A stretch of 64,000 bases of DNA from JANMCE01 sp963791625 (GCA_963791625.1 CAWBTA010000006.1:1860001-1924000); one strand, 5' to 3'; shown: positions 34,275 to 43,203, numbered from the stretch's first letter. Notes: generated by a model from the sequence alone, not told the origin. Numbers and translations: made by a program.

Positions 34275-35678
34275 ATGACTCATTACGACTTGGTGATTGT
34301 CGGTGCGGGCAGCGGGAACAGCTTGATTGGGCCGGAGATGGATGATTGGAAGATCGCCATTGTGGAAAAAGACGTGTTCGGCGGTACGTGTCTGAACAAG
34401 GGTTGTATCCCGACCAAGATGCTGATTCACCCCGCCGACCTTGCACACGAGGCACGGCACAGCGACCGCTTTGGCGTACAGAGCTCGGTGCAGCTTGTTG
34501 ATTGGCCAGCCATCGTCGAGCGAGTCTTCGGGCGCATCGACCCCATCGCCGCTGGTGGTGAAAAGTACCGCCGCAGCCTCAGTAACGTCACCGTGTACGG
34601 CGGAGAGGGACGCTTCGTCGGACCGAAGGAGATGGAGGTCGACGAAGAACGCTTCACGGCCGACCGTTTCGTCCTGGCCGCCGGTGCCCGTTCGATGATC
34701 CCGAGCATCCCCGGACTTGATGCCGCGTTCGGACCGGTGGTGCCGTTCCACACCAGTGACGACGTCATGCGCCTGGCGACGTTCCCCGAACACATCATCA
34801 TCTTGGGTGGCGGATTCATCGCCGCGGAAATGGCGCATATGTTCGGCGGCCTCGGGGCCAAGGTAACCATCATCAATCGCGGTCAGCACCTGCTGCGCCA
34901 CGAGGATCAGGACATCAGTACGCGCTACACCGAGATAGCGTCGCACCGCTACAACGTGTTCGGCGGTGCCACCCTCAACGAGGTCACCGGCAACGAGGGC
35001 GACCTCACCGTGCACTTCACCCAAAACGGCTCGCCCAACACGGTGACCGGCGACGTGGTTCTCGTCGCTACCGGACGTATCCCGAACGGTGAGCTGCTGT
35101 CGCCCGAACGCACGGGGCTCCATGTGGATCCGTCCGGCGCCATTCTGGTGGACGATCACGGACGCACCAACGTCGATGACATTTGGGCGCTCGGCGACCT
35201 GAACGGTCGCCATCAGCTCAAACACATGGCCAACGGTGAGGCCCGAGTCGTCCAGCACAACTTGTTGCATCCCGGCGACCTGCGGTCGTTCGAACATCGC
35301 CCGGCGCCGCACACGGTGTTCACCAATCCGCAGGTGGGATCGGTCGGTATGACCGAGGCCGATGCTCTTGCGACCGGCAAGCCCTACGTTGCCATCACCC
35401 ACGACTACGCCGGGGCGGCCTGGGGTTGGGCGTTGGAGGACACCACCAGCTTCGCCAAGCTCATCGGCGACCCGGCCACCGGCCTGCTGCTTGGCGCTCA
35501 CATCATCGGATCCCACTCGGCCACCCTCGTGTCGTTGTTGGTGCAGGGCATGTACCTCGGCAACACCATCGACCAGATGGCCCACGACGTCGTCTACATC
35601 CACCCCGCACCCAGCGAAGTGGTTGAGCAAGCCCTCCTCAAACTCCTCGACGCCATGACCGAGGCGAAGGCCCCCTAG
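34275..35678 (+). CDS. mtr: Mycothione (mycothiol disulfide) reductase
   Basis: 467 residues, flavoprotein disulfide reductase. FAD motif VIVGAGSGNS, redox pair GGTCLNKGCIPTK near residue 40, NAD(P) motif IILGGGFIAAEMAHMFGG, DIWALGDLN, and the C-terminal active-site His in YIHPAPSEVVEQ. The GNSLIGPE start and lack of a Lys/Arg pattern after GGGF fit mycothione reductase rather than dihydrolipoamide dehydrogenase. Keeps mycothiol reduced; mycothiol is restricted to actinobacteria. Confidence 0.9.
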   Translation: MTHYDLVIVGAGSGNSLIGPEMDDWKIAIVEKDVFGGTCLNKGCIPTKMLIHPADLAHEARHSDRFGVQSSVQLVDWPAIVERVFGRIDPIAAGGEKYRRSLSNVTVYGGEGRFVGPKEMEVDEERFTADRFVLAAGARSMIPSIPGLDAAFGPVVPFHTSDDVMRLATFPEHIIILGGGFIAAEMAHMFGGLGAKVTIINRGQHLLRHEDQDISTRYTEIASHRYNVFGGATLNEVTGNEGDLTVHFTQNGSPNTVTGDVVLVATGRIPNGELLSPERTGLHVDPSGAILVDDHGRTNVDDIWALGDLNGRHQLKHMANGEARVVQHNLLHPGDLRSFEHRPAPHTVFTNPQVGSVGMTEADALATGKPYVAITHDYAGAAWGWALEDTTSFAKLIGDPATGLLLGAHIIGSHSATLVSLLVQGMYLGNTIDQMAHDVVYIHPAPSEVVEQALLKLLDAMTEAKAP

Positions 35679-35762
35679 CCACCTCCTGGCCGGGGTTGGG
35701 AGAGAACTCTGGCTGAGTTGGTGGGCGGGCATCGACGGCTGGGAGCGTGCCATCATGGCTGA

Positions 35763-36560
35763 GTGAGCGTTCATGACCACTCTGTCCTACCGGAACCCGG
35801 CGAGCCCGGTGGGCGAATCGACATCGACGGAACGCTGAACTTCCGAGAGCTCGGCGGTTACCGATCGGCCGATGGCCGAACGGTCAAACGGGGCCACATC
35901 TTCCGATCGGATCACCTGAACACGGTCACCGACCAGGGACGGGACAGCATGACGTCGCTCGGCATCCGCACGATCGTCGATCTCCGGTTCCCCGTCGAAC
36001 GTGAGCGCCAGCCGAGTCGTGGCCCGACCGAGGTGACGACGGTGCACGCCCACCCGGATGGCATGGAGGCCGCCGATCAGTCCGTGTTTATGGAGCTCAT
36101 CCAATCGGGCGGGCTCCGGGCCTATTCGGTCGAGGATGCGGCTGCGGATTATCGAAAGATGGTGGTCGACGGCGTTGGGCTCGTCGTTGAAACTCTGCGC
36201 GTGATCGCCGATGCCGAGCGACTGCCAGTGCTCTTTCACTGCACCGCAGGCAAGGACCGGACGGGGCTCACAGCCGCCCTGCTCCTCCGTCTGCTTGGCG
36301 TGCCGGACGCAACGGTCATGGGCGACTACCTCCTCACGAACCCCTACCGGGCCGTGCACCGAATCGCCGCGATGAAACCCGTGCTCGCGGCACAAGGTGT
36401 CGACATCAATGAGGTTGTCGCGCTCTTCGAGGCAAACAGCGCTGCGCTTGCTGCCGCGCTCGATGAGATTGACCTGCACGGCGGGACGGAGACGTTTCTC
36501 CTCAGTCACGGTCTGGCTACCGACATCCCCGCACGACTGCGCCACGATCTCCTCGTGTGA
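35763..36560 (+). CDS. Tyrosine-protein phosphatase (Y_phosphatase3 type)
   Basis: 265 residues. NFRELGGYRSADGRTVKRGHIFRSD is the typical N-terminus of the PTP-like family that includes mycobacterial PtpB. The P-loop is FHCTAGKDRTG (CX5R), near residue 160. It can act on phosphotyrosine or phosphoinositides; substrate unknown. No signal peptide. CATCAT lies 6 bases before the GTG start. It converges with carD. Confidence 0.88.
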   Translation: MSVHDHSVLPEPGEPGGRIDIDGTLNFRELGGYRSADGRTVKRGHIFRSDHLNTVTDQGRDSMTSLGIRTIVDLRFPVERERQPSRGPTEVTTVHAHPDGMEAADQSVFMELIQSGGLRAYSVEDAAADYRKMVVDGVGLVVETLRVIADAERLPVLFHCTAGKDRTGLTAALLLRLLGVPDATVMGDYLLTNPYRAVHRIAAMKPVLAAQGVDINEVVALFEANSAALAAALDEIDLHGGTETFLLSHGLATDIPARLRHDLLV

Positions 36561-36585
36561 CCGCCGGAGACGTTGTCTCTGAGGC

Positions 36586-37107
36586 TTACGCCTTCTTCTT
36601 CTTATCGTCGGGGTCGCGCAGCACGCCCTTCGCGAGCGCTTCGTCGAGGAAGGTCTCAGCGTCGTCGGTGGACACCTTGAGCGCGGGCGCGATCTCGGAG
36701 ATCAGGTTGATGCGGGCACGCTCGTACATGGTGCGCTCCGCGGCTGACAGTGCCGCGTCACGGTTGCGCGCTGCGAGATTTCGCACCACTTCGGCCACCT
36801 GGTAGACGTCACCTGACTTCAGCTTTTCCTGGTGGTTCTTGAAACGACGGGACCAGTTGGACGGCACACGCGGGTCGGGCTTTGACAGCACCGCAACGAG
36901 GTCTTCGAGTTCGTCGGAGTTGACCGGCGGGCGCACGCCGACCTGGTCAACGGAGTCGAGCGGGACCGAAAGCGTCATCTCGCCGATGATGGAGCGAAGG
37001 ATGAGATACTCCTTCGTCTCACCAAACATGGCCTTCTTCTCGGTGCCTTGCACCAGACAAGCGCCATGCTGCGGATAGATGACGGTGTCACCCTTCTTAA
37101 ACTTCAC
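36586..37107 (-). CDS. carD: CarD-family transcriptional regulator
   Basis: 173 residues from the GTG at 37107, with GGAGA 5 bases upstream. Starts VKFKKGDTVIYPQHGACLV, the CarD/TRCF RNA-polymerase-interacting Tudor-like domain; the helical DNA-binding domain follows (SRRFKNHQEKLKSGDVYQVA with the conserved Trp in SNWSRR). Length fits mycobacterial CarD (162). It binds the RNA polymerase beta subunit and stabilises open promoter complexes. Ends in a Lys-rich tail (DDKKKKA). Confidence 0.95.
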   Translation of the reverse strand: MKFKKGDTVIYPQHGACLVQGTEKKAMFGETKEYLILRSIIGEMTLSVPLDSVDQVGVRPPVNSDELEDLVAVLSKPDPRVPSNWSRRFKNHQEKLKSGDVYQVAEVVRNLAARNRDAALSAAERTMYERARINLISEIAPALKVSTDDAETFLDEALAKGVLRDPDDKKKKA

Positions 37108-37208
37108 GGCTCTCCAACGGGGGTTGTCGCAGTTCACTCACAAGCGAGCGGACCAGGTACGGGCGCGGTAAGGGTACCGGAAAAGGGCCATCTTTTCGAA
37201 AGGAAGCC

Positions 37209-38663
37209 TCAAACCAGGAAGTTGATGAACTGCCAGGGGTCGGTTAAGTCCTGGTTTCGCTGGGCGTAGCGGCCGAAAATGTCGAACCGATTCTGCAGTG
37301 GATCCCAGTCAATCGGGCCCGACCACAGCGGGCCCCAGTAGGGCCGAGCCACGTCGAGTACTTCCTCCCAGGGGAGCTCATCGGGCACCCGGACGCCTTC
37401 GTTTGGATGGCGGATCATCCAGACCACGGCACCCAACACCGAAGACCCGACCTGCACCGTGGTGGCACTCTGGCCCGGTATCAGTGCTCGGGCTTGATCG
37501 ATGGAGAGCAGGCTTCCGTTCCACCAACTCTTGTAGGGGTGACCCATGAGCAGCACACCCAGTTCGTCGATACCCGAATCGATCTCGTCGTTCAGAATAC
37601 GCTTCTCGGGCTGCATCACGAACTGGCGCATCTCAAGCTCGTGCATGGACGCGATCGCCACGTCAGCCGGGCAGTACGCGTAATGGACCGTGGGGCGGTA
37701 CACGGCCTGGCCGTCGTCCCACACGGTGAGGTGATCGGAGATGGTGAACGCTTCACCGTGTCGAATGACCATGCCCACGATCTCACCGCTCGGCACCCGG
37801 CTGCGCACCTTCACCTTGCACCCCATCTCGGCCAGTGCGATCTGGTTGCCCGGACCGTGGCCGGCGTGCTGAAACGCGCCCGGTGGCATGAAGCGTTCGT
37901 GCGTGCCCCAGCCCAGCTCCGCCGGTGCCACGCCTTCTTCATACAGCCCGTCCACCGACCACGTGTTGACGAACTCGTCCACCTTCTTCGGCACGGAAGT
38001 GATCTGCGTATCACGCTCGGCGATGTGAATGACCTTCACGTCGAGCGCGTGCGCCAGCGAGTTGTACGCACCATCCGCCAGCGCGGTTTCCACTGCGGCG
38101 ACGCGCTTCCCGAGCAGGCCGTCGTGCAGTGCCCGCGTCGCGATCTGGCCCAACGCTTCTTTGGTGAGGTGCGACACCAGGCCGGGGTTTGCGCCGTGCT
38201 CCACCACCGCCGACGGACCCTTATTGTCACCCCATCGAGCGAACATTCGGCGCATGGCCATGTGACGCACGTAGAGCGTGCGGTCGAGCGGATGCACCTG
38301 GCCCGAGTCTTCGTAGGGATCCCACACTTCGACCGAAGTATTTAGGTAGCGAACACCATGACTACGGCACCACTCGAGCATGGTTTCGCAGTCGATGTTC
38401 CATGCCAAATCAAGGCAGATGTCGCCCTCGCCGACCAAGCCTGACAGGGTGCTGTCGAGGTTGTCCGGCGTGATTTGGCCTTGCACATAGTGAACGCCCT
38501 GAGCGAGTGGACCGGCGATGCGATGGCGGTTGTCCACCATGTCGAAAACGGTGATCTGGCTTGGTTCGAGAGCAATACTGTCGAGTACAAGCGGCAGGGT
38601 GCATTGAGTAACGGAACCGCAGCCGAGAAACAGCAGGCGGCCATCAAAGCGAACGTGGGCCAA
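37209..38663 (-). CDS. hss: Homospermidine synthase
   Basis: 484 residues from a TTG at 38663 that has GGAGG 6 bases upstream; a longer frame reaches 38759 but lacks a signal and exceeds the family length of ~480. N-terminal NAD-binding LLFLGCGSVTQCTLPLVLD, active-site HGANPGLVSHLTKEAL, and C-terminal DELGVLLMGH and DPWQFINFLV, all close to Blastochloris homospermidine synthase. It makes homospermidine from putrescine (with NAD). Related to saccharopine dehydrogenase but the C-terminal motifs favour Hss. Divergent from the acyltransferase gene. Confidence 0.88.
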   Translation of the reverse strand: MAHVRFDGRLLFLGCGSVTQCTLPLVLDSIALEPSQITVFDMVDNRHRIAGPLAQGVHYVQGQITPDNLDSTLSGLVGEGDICLDLAWNIDCETMLEWCRSHGVRYLNTSVEVWDPYEDSGQVHPLDRTLYVRHMAMRRMFARWGDNKGPSAVVEHGANPGLVSHLTKEALGQIATRALHDGLLGKRVAAVETALADGAYNSLAHALDVKVIHIAERDTQITSVPKKVDEFVNTWSVDGLYEEGVAPAELGWGTHERFMPPGAFQHAGHGPGNQIALAEMGCKVKVRSRVPSGEIVGMVIRHGEAFTISDHLTVWDDGQAVYRPTVHYAYCPADVAIASMHELEMRQFVMQPEKRILNDEIDSGIDELGVLLMGHPYKSWWNGSLLSIDQARALIPGQSATTVQVGSSVLGAVVWMIRHPNEGVRVPDELPWEEVLDVARPYWGPLWSGPIDWDPLQNRFDIFGRYAQRNQDLTDPWQFINFLV

Positions 38664-38753
38664 CGGGACCTCCAAGGGCGGATCAGGGGGTTCTGAGCGC
38701 CGCACAATACGCCATTCGACCCACCGGATCGACACCGGTTTGTGCGCGCAGCA

Positions 38754-38767
38754 TGGCACACTGGTTG
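38754..38767 (+). promoter_or_regulatory. Promoter-like 14-mer TGGCACACTGGTTG
   Basis: Identical to 28448-28461. Contains the CACACT box; a transcript would have a leader of about 28 bases before the GTG at 38797. The ~130-base divergent region also serves hss. Confidence 0.4.
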
Positions 38768-38796
38768 TGGCGGAGCGGGCAAGGAGCTGGTAGGCA

Positions 38797-39531
38797 GTGC
38801 GGAAATATGTGTCTCTCTACGGGACCGGTGGACACGCGAACGTCGTGCTGGACGCCCTTGTCGCAAGCGGCGATCTCGTTCACGCCGTCTTTGACGACCG
38901 ACGTGGTGACCGATTCTTTGCCGGGCTGAAAGTTCGGCCAGGCCTGAGTCTGGTCGGACATACATCGTTCGACCCGTCGAGTGCACCGGTCATCGTGTGC
39001 GTCGGCCACAACGCAGCGCGCGCCGATATTGCCGCAATGCTGCCCGTAACGTTCGCGACGGCCCGACACCCGAAGGCAATCGTCGCCCCCGATGTCACGC
39101 TCGGCGAAGGGAGCATCATCCTTCACGGCGCAATCGTGCTGCCGGGAACTACAGTTGGGCGGCACGTGATCGTGAACACCATGGCGGCTGTTGGTGGCGA
39201 CTGCATATTGGGCGACTTCTCTCATGTCTCGCCGCAAGCGGCTCTGGGCGAACGGGTCATTGTGGGCGCGGGAAGCCATGTTGGGGCGCGTGCGATCATC
39301 GCCGCCGGGGTGCGCGTTGGCGAGTGGAGCACGATTGGTGCCGGCGCAGTGGTCGAGCACGATGTTGCCGACAACACGACCGTCGTCGGCAATCCGGCTC
39401 GTGTGGTGGCTGGCCGTGTGGGTCAACCTCGCCCGACCGGCGCCCGGGTGCCCGCCCCACTGGATCACGCCGTTCGCTTGGAGCCGAGCGACTACGAGGA
39501 TGCGCCCAGAAGAGCCAACGGGTCGGCGTAG
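38797..39531 (+). CDS. NeuD/PglD-type sugar O-acyltransferase (left-handed beta helix)
   Basis: 244 residues. N-terminal Rossmann-like region (SLYGTGGHANVVLDALVASG), then hexapeptide repeats from ~residue 90 (LGEGSIILHGAIVLPGTTVG, IGAGAVVEHDVADNTTVVGN). The family acetylates amino-sugars for glycans; the acyl-acceptor is unknown because no glycosylation genes surround it. The last 40 bases overlap convergently with the alanine dehydrogenase gene. The C-terminal ~40 residues are an unusual Pro/Arg-rich tail. Confidence 0.85.
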   Translation: MRKYVSLYGTGGHANVVLDALVASGDLVHAVFDDRRGDRFFAGLKVRPGLSLVGHTSFDPSSAPVIVCVGHNAARADIAAMLPVTFATARHPKAIVAPDVTLGEGSIILHGAIVLPGTTVGRHVIVNTMAAVGGDCILGDFSHVSPQAALGERVIVGAGSHVGARAIIAAGVRVGEWSTIGAGAVVEHDVADNTTVVGNPARVVAGRVGQPRPTGARVPAPLDHAVRLEPSDYEDAPRRANGSA

Positions 39532-40625
39532 TCCATCGACAACGCTTCTGCTACCGGAGCGTTCGTCACCTGACCGGCGATGGTGTTGAAGCCGTGCACC
39601 AGCGCTGCGTCGCGGTGGATAGCTCCTGCGGGCCCGTGAACAGCTACTTCGAGTTGATAAGGCAGCGTGGCGTTTGTGAGCGCGTAGGTGCTGGTGTGCG
39701 GTACCGCGCCGGGCATGTTGCCCACGCCGTAGTGAAGCACTCCGTGCAGCGTGTAGACAGGGTCGGTGTGTGTCGTCTCATGGATGGTCTCGATGCAGCC
39801 ACCCTGGTCAATGGCAACGTCGACGATGACGGCGCCCGGCTTCATGTTTCGGACCATGTCTTCGGTCACCACGACGGGTGCCCGGCCACCTGCGACCAAC
39901 ACCGCCCCGATCACGAGGTCGGCGTCAGCCAAGTTGCGTTCGATCGCGCCACGGTTGGAAGCAAGGGTGACGATGCGCCCCTTCTGGATCTGATCGACCC
40001 AACGCAGCCGATCGAGGTTCTTGTCGAACAACACGACCTCCGCTTCCATACCCGCCGCGATCCACGCCGAGTTCCAGCCGACGTTGCCCGCACCGAGTAC
40101 GACGACCTTGGCCGGACGCACGCCAGGTGCACCACCCATCAACACGCCCCGCCCGCCGTTGTGACGTTCGAGGTAGTGCGCGCCCATCTGCGGAGCGAGT
40201 CGCCCCGCGACTTCACTCATCGGCGCGAGCAGTGGCAGGGCGCCGGTGTCGAGCTGCACCGTCTCGTACGCAATGCCCGTCGTGCCCGCCGCGATCAATG
40301 CCCTCGCCACCTCAGGGTATGCGGCGAGGTGCAGGTACGTGAACAGGGTGAGGTCAGCGCGAAGGAAGCCGAACTCCTCGGCCTTGGGCTCCTTGACCTT
40401 CACAACCATCTGCTGGGCCCACGCATCCCCTGCCGTCGGCACGATGGTGGCACCGGCCGCGGCGTAGTCGGCGTCGGAAATGCTGGCGCCCTCGCCCGCA
40501 TGGGTTTCCACGAACACCTCGATGCCATGGCGTTCGAACTCACGCACCCCATCGGGCGTCATCGCGACCCGGTGTTCGGCGGTCTTGACTTCCTTGGGGA
40601 CTCCAACGGTGCGCAGTGCGGTCAT
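39492..40625 (-). CDS. ald: Alanine dehydrogenase
   Basis: 377 residues. VGVPKEVKTAEHRVAMTPDG at the N-terminus (substrate Arg/Lys), NAD-binding VVLGAGNVGWNSAWIAAGME near residue 170, the catalytic-type His/Asp region (VIVDVAIDQGGCIETIHETT). Converts alanine to pyruvate with NAD. Its ATG shares bases with the ATG of the divergent egtD (CATG at 40623-40626). CAGGAT lies 7 bases upstream. Confidence 0.95.
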   Translation of the reverse strand: MTALRTVGVPKEVKTAEHRVAMTPDGVREFERHGIEVFVETHAGEGASISDADYAAAGATIVPTAGDAWAQQMVVKVKEPKAEEFGFLRADLTLFTYLHLAAYPEVARALIAAGTTGIAYETVQLDTGALPLLAPMSEVAGRLAPQMGAHYLERHNGGRGVLMGGAPGVRPAKVVVLGAGNVGWNSAWIAAGMEAEVVLFDKNLDRLRWVDQIQKGRIVTLASNRGAIERNLADADLVIGAVLVAGGRAPVVVTEDMVRNMKPGAVIVDVAIDQGGCIETIHETTHTDPVYTLHGVLHYGVGNMPGAVPHTSTYALTNATLPYQLEVAVHGPAGAIHRDAALVHGFNTIAGQVTNAPVAEALSMDYADPLALLGASS

Positions 40626-41337
40626 GGGTCACATCCTGCCCGAAAACCTGGACGCGTTGTCGAGGTCAGCGTCAAGCACCACGTCCAGCATCCGCGTCTA
40701 TCTCGGCGAAGACGAGCTCGCCGATGGCCTACGCAATGAGGCCCACGCTGCCGATATCGCTCGCATCAGCGCAGCCGACACCGTGATCGAATTGGGGTCG
40801 GGAACGTGTGACAAAACTCGGGTCTTGTTGCGCGCCCTCGGCGGCACCATCGGCAACCTGCGGTCACCCGAACGAGCAGCCATGCTGGCCGAGTTGAGCG
40901 ACAACATGATGCCTGGTGATGCGCAGCTGCTCGGCACCGATCTTGTAAAGGATCGTGGTCGGCTGGTGCGCGCCTACGACGATGAAGCGGGCGTGACCGC
41001 GGCATTCAATCTCAACGTACTTCGACGACTCAACCGGGAACTGGGCGCCGACTTCGACCTCAGCCGCTTCACGCATGTGGCTCGGTTCAACGAGTCGGAG
41101 GAATGGATCGAGATGCGGCTGCAGTCGATGGGTGCGCAACGGGTAACGATCGCCGATTTGGGCTTGTCCCTCACCTTTGACGACGGCGAGGAACTTCTCA
41201 CCGAGATCAGTGCCAAATTCCGTCCCGACAAGGTACGTCGTGAAATCGAGGCAGCGGGGCTTGACCTCGCGGCCCGGTGGGCGGATGATGCAAACGACTT
41301 CGGACTCTCACTTTCGACGAAGGGGACGATGACATGA
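40624..41337 (+). CDS. egtD: EgtD histidine methyltransferase with two internal deletions
   Basis: 237 residues, against ~320 in mycobacteria. The family trimethylates histidine to hercynine. Preserved: ELGSGTCDKTRVLLRAL (motif I), GTIGNL, LLGTDLVKDRGRLVRAYDDE, GVTAAFNLNVLRRLNREL, LLTEISAKFRPDKV, DFGLSLSTKG. Missing in frame: about 45-50 residues between LADGLR and NEAHAADI (holding the PPKWFYD and PEYYPTR regions), and about 60 residues between LLRAL and GGTIGNL (holding the SAM-binding GDFE region). It probably cannot work, yet the frame is intact and egtB overlaps its end by four bases. Start uncertain. Confidence 0.82.
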   Translation: MGHILPENLDALSRSASSTTSSIRVYLGEDELADGLRNEAHAADIARISAADTVIELGSGTCDKTRVLLRALGGTIGNLRSPERAAMLAELSDNMMPGDAQLLGTDLVKDRGRLVRAYDDEAGVTAAFNLNVLRRLNRELGADFDLSRFTHVARFNESEEWIEMRLQSMGAQRVTIADLGLSLTFDDGEELLTEISAKFRPDKVRREIEAAGLDLAARWADDANDFGLSLSTKGTMT

Positions 41338-42491
41338 CGCTGCTCTATTGCGATGTTCGAGAGCTGACCGATCGCCTCACGGCGCCCCTCTCGCCCGAAG
41401 ACCAGACCGTGCAGTCGATGCCCGATGCCAGCCCGACGAAATGGCATCGAGCTCACACGACATGGTTTTTCGAGACGTTCATTCTACAGCCAACCGTGGC
41501 CAGCTATCGACCGTTTGACGACCACTTCTGCTACCTCTTCAACTCGTACTACGAGGCGGTCGGTCCCCGTCATCTGCGATCGGAACGGGGGCTTATTACC
41601 CGTCCCAACACGGCTGAGGTCGGCTCGTATCGAAAGCACGTGGACGGAGCGATGCTGTCGTTGCTGGCACGAGGCGTGGACGACCCGGTCGCTGGTTTGA
41701 TCGAGCTCGGTCTTCATCACGAGCAGCAACACCAGGAGTTGATCTTGATGGATGCGCTGCACCTGCTGTCGCGCAACCCGACCGACCCGATCTATGACTC
41801 GACCCTCGTTCCACTGGCAGTCTCGGACCTGTTCGAGTGGCGAGGAGTCGCAGGCGGCGTGACCCACATCGGTCACGACGGCCACGGGTTTTCGTTCGAC
41901 AACGAAGGCCCGCGTCACGAGGTTTTCTTACAGCCGTTTCAGATCTCGTCGTCACTCGTCACCAACGGTGACTGGATGGCGTTCATCGAAGACGGTGGCT
42001 ACCAACACGCTGACCTCTGGATGTCGGAGGGGTGGGCCACGATGCAAGCGAACCAGTGGTCAGCGCCGCTGTACTGGCAGCGTGACGCCGTCGGCTTCAC
42101 CAAGTTCTCGCTGAGCGGGAGAACTCCCGTCGAGCCGCAGCAACCGGTCGAGCATGTGAGCTGGTTTGAAGCCGATGCCTACGCTCGTTGGGCCGGATGT
42201 CGCTTGCCGACCGAAGCAGAGTGGGAGGCCGCCGCGCCGACGCCAGCGGATGACACAAGCGGTTGGTACGGCAACGTGTGGCAGTGGACCGCAAGCCCCT
42301 ATGTGGCGTACCCGGGCTTCGAGATCGCCGAGGGTGCTGTCGGCGAATACAACGGCAAGTTCATGGTGAACCAAGAAGTTCTCCGGGGCAGCAGCTGGGC
42401 CACCTCCCCCGGCCACGCCCGCCGCACCTATCGCAACTTCTTTCCCACATCAGCCCGGTGGTGTGTCGGCGGCCTCCGGCTGGCCCGCTAA
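41334..42491 (+). CDS. egtB: Ergothioneine biosynthesis protein EgtB
   Basis: 385 residues. N-terminal DinB-like domain with WHRAHTTWFFETF and the iron-binding HHEQQHQE (HxxxHxE), then a formylglycine-generating-enzyme-like domain with HVSWFEADAYARWAGCRLPT, NVWQWTASPY, and RGSSWATSPGHARRTYRNFF. It forms the sulfoxide from hercynine. It is ~20-25 residues shorter than homologues between EWEAAA and GNVWQWT. egtA, egtC and egtE are not nearby. Because EgtD is internally deleted, the pathway may be broken here. Confidence 0.9.
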   Translation: MTLLYCDVRELTDRLTAPLSPEDQTVQSMPDASPTKWHRAHTTWFFETFILQPTVASYRPFDDHFCYLFNSYYEAVGPRHLRSERGLITRPNTAEVGSYRKHVDGAMLSLLARGVDDPVAGLIELGLHHEQQHQELILMDALHLLSRNPTDPIYDSTLVPLAVSDLFEWRGVAGGVTHIGHDGHGFSFDNEGPRHEVFLQPFQISSSLVTNGDWMAFIEDGGYQHADLWMSEGWATMQANQWSAPLYWQRDAVGFTKFSLSGRTPVEPQQPVEHVSWFEADAYARWAGCRLPTEAEWEAAAPTPADDTSGWYGNVWQWTASPYVAYPGFEIAEGAVGEYNGKFMVNQEVLRGSSWATSPGHARRTYRNFFPTSARWCVGGLRLAR

Positions 42492-42506
42492 CCGGGTGCT
42501 GGTCGT

Positions 42507-42893
42507 TCAGCGAGCCGAGAGCAGGGTGACGGTGACCAGGCCGACGGCAAGATCGGCAAGATCCCGATTCGTCGTGACGAGCGGAATCTCCAACGTCGAG
42601 GCAAGGGCGACCGGGCTCAGGAGTGAGACGTCGATATCGGGGTCGGCACGCGATGAAAGGTGCACGAGTTGCGCCGCCATCGTGTTGGATGAGTACCAGT
42701 TCAGCACCGCAATCTGTACCTCGGCGATGTCCGACAGCATGGCACCCACTCGACCATCGTGCTTGATGCGCAGGAACCGCACAACCTCAGCCATGAGCGC
42801 ATCGGGAGCGACAATGACATCAGCTGAGGGCGGTGGACCATTGACGAATCCGACCCACCGAAGCAATGCGCCGAGGTCGGCTACGACGATCAA
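42507..42893 (-). CDS. vapC: PIN-domain toxin (VapC family)
   Basis: 128 residues. PIN fold with an early Asp (VVADLGALLR), a Glu in ALMAEVVRF and a late Asp in PLVTTNRDLADL. VapC toxins cut tRNA or rRNA. The TTG start overlaps the vapB stop (TTGA), so the two are coupled. Ends 15 bases from the convergent egtB. Confidence 0.87.
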   Translation of the reverse strand: MIVVADLGALLRWVGFVNGPPPSADVIVAPDALMAEVVRFLRIKHDGRVGAMLSDIAEVQIAVLNWYSSNTMAAQLVHLSSRADPDIDVSLLSPVALASTLEIPLVTTNRDLADLAVGLVTVTLLSAR

Positions 42894-43123
42894 GCAGGCC
42901 GCCGACGGAGTCGCTCGGTGTAGTAGCGATCAAAGTCGTCGGCCGACATCGCCGAGCCGAGATTGGCGTTGCGCCGGGCAAGCAGCTCAGCGGGCGACGC
43001 CAGCGAGGCCACCCGATCAAGGCTCTGTCGTACCCACTCACTGACCGAGACCCCCTCAGCCTCGGCCTGCTGAGCAAGCCGCGTGGCCACAGCCTCATCT
43101 AGGTTTCGCACGTTCAGTTGCAT
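42890..43123 (-). CDS. vapB: Ribbon-helix-helix antitoxin (VapB family)
   Basis: 77 residues. MQLNVRNLDEAVATRLAQQA is an RHH N-terminus; the tail (SPAELLARRNANLGSAMSAD, then DRYYTERLRRR) would wrap the toxin. Transcribed first, just after an inverted repeat that overlaps its start codon. A TAGCAT box lies 6 bases before the ATG. Confidence 0.88.
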   Translation of the reverse strand: MQLNVRNLDEAVATRLAQQAEAEGVSVSEWVRQSLDRVASLASPAELLARRNANLGSAMSADDFDRYYTERLRRRPA

Positions 43124-43136
43124 AGCATGATGCTAT
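43122..43136. promoter_or_regulatory. VapB operator candidate overlapping start codon
   Basis: ATAGCAT-G-ATGCTAT is a perfect 7+1+7 palindrome covering the -10 box and the first codon of vapB. Binding of the antitoxin there would block transcription, the usual autoregulation of such modules. Confidence 0.6.
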
Positions 43137-43203
43137 ACGAACGTGTAGCAACCCGCAACGAGCAATGGCAGTCACTCGGACTGAGCGGTGATCTGTCGGA
43201 GTT

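Noticed and set aside
33657..35780. 707-codon open frame on the - strand
   Set aside because: It is antisense to threonine aldolase and mycothione reductase; high GC keeps the opposite frame open, and it has no domain-like sequence.
38997..40739. 580-codon open frame on the + strand
   Set aside because: Overlaps the acyltransferase in another frame and alanine dehydrogenase in antisense; Arg-rich shadow.
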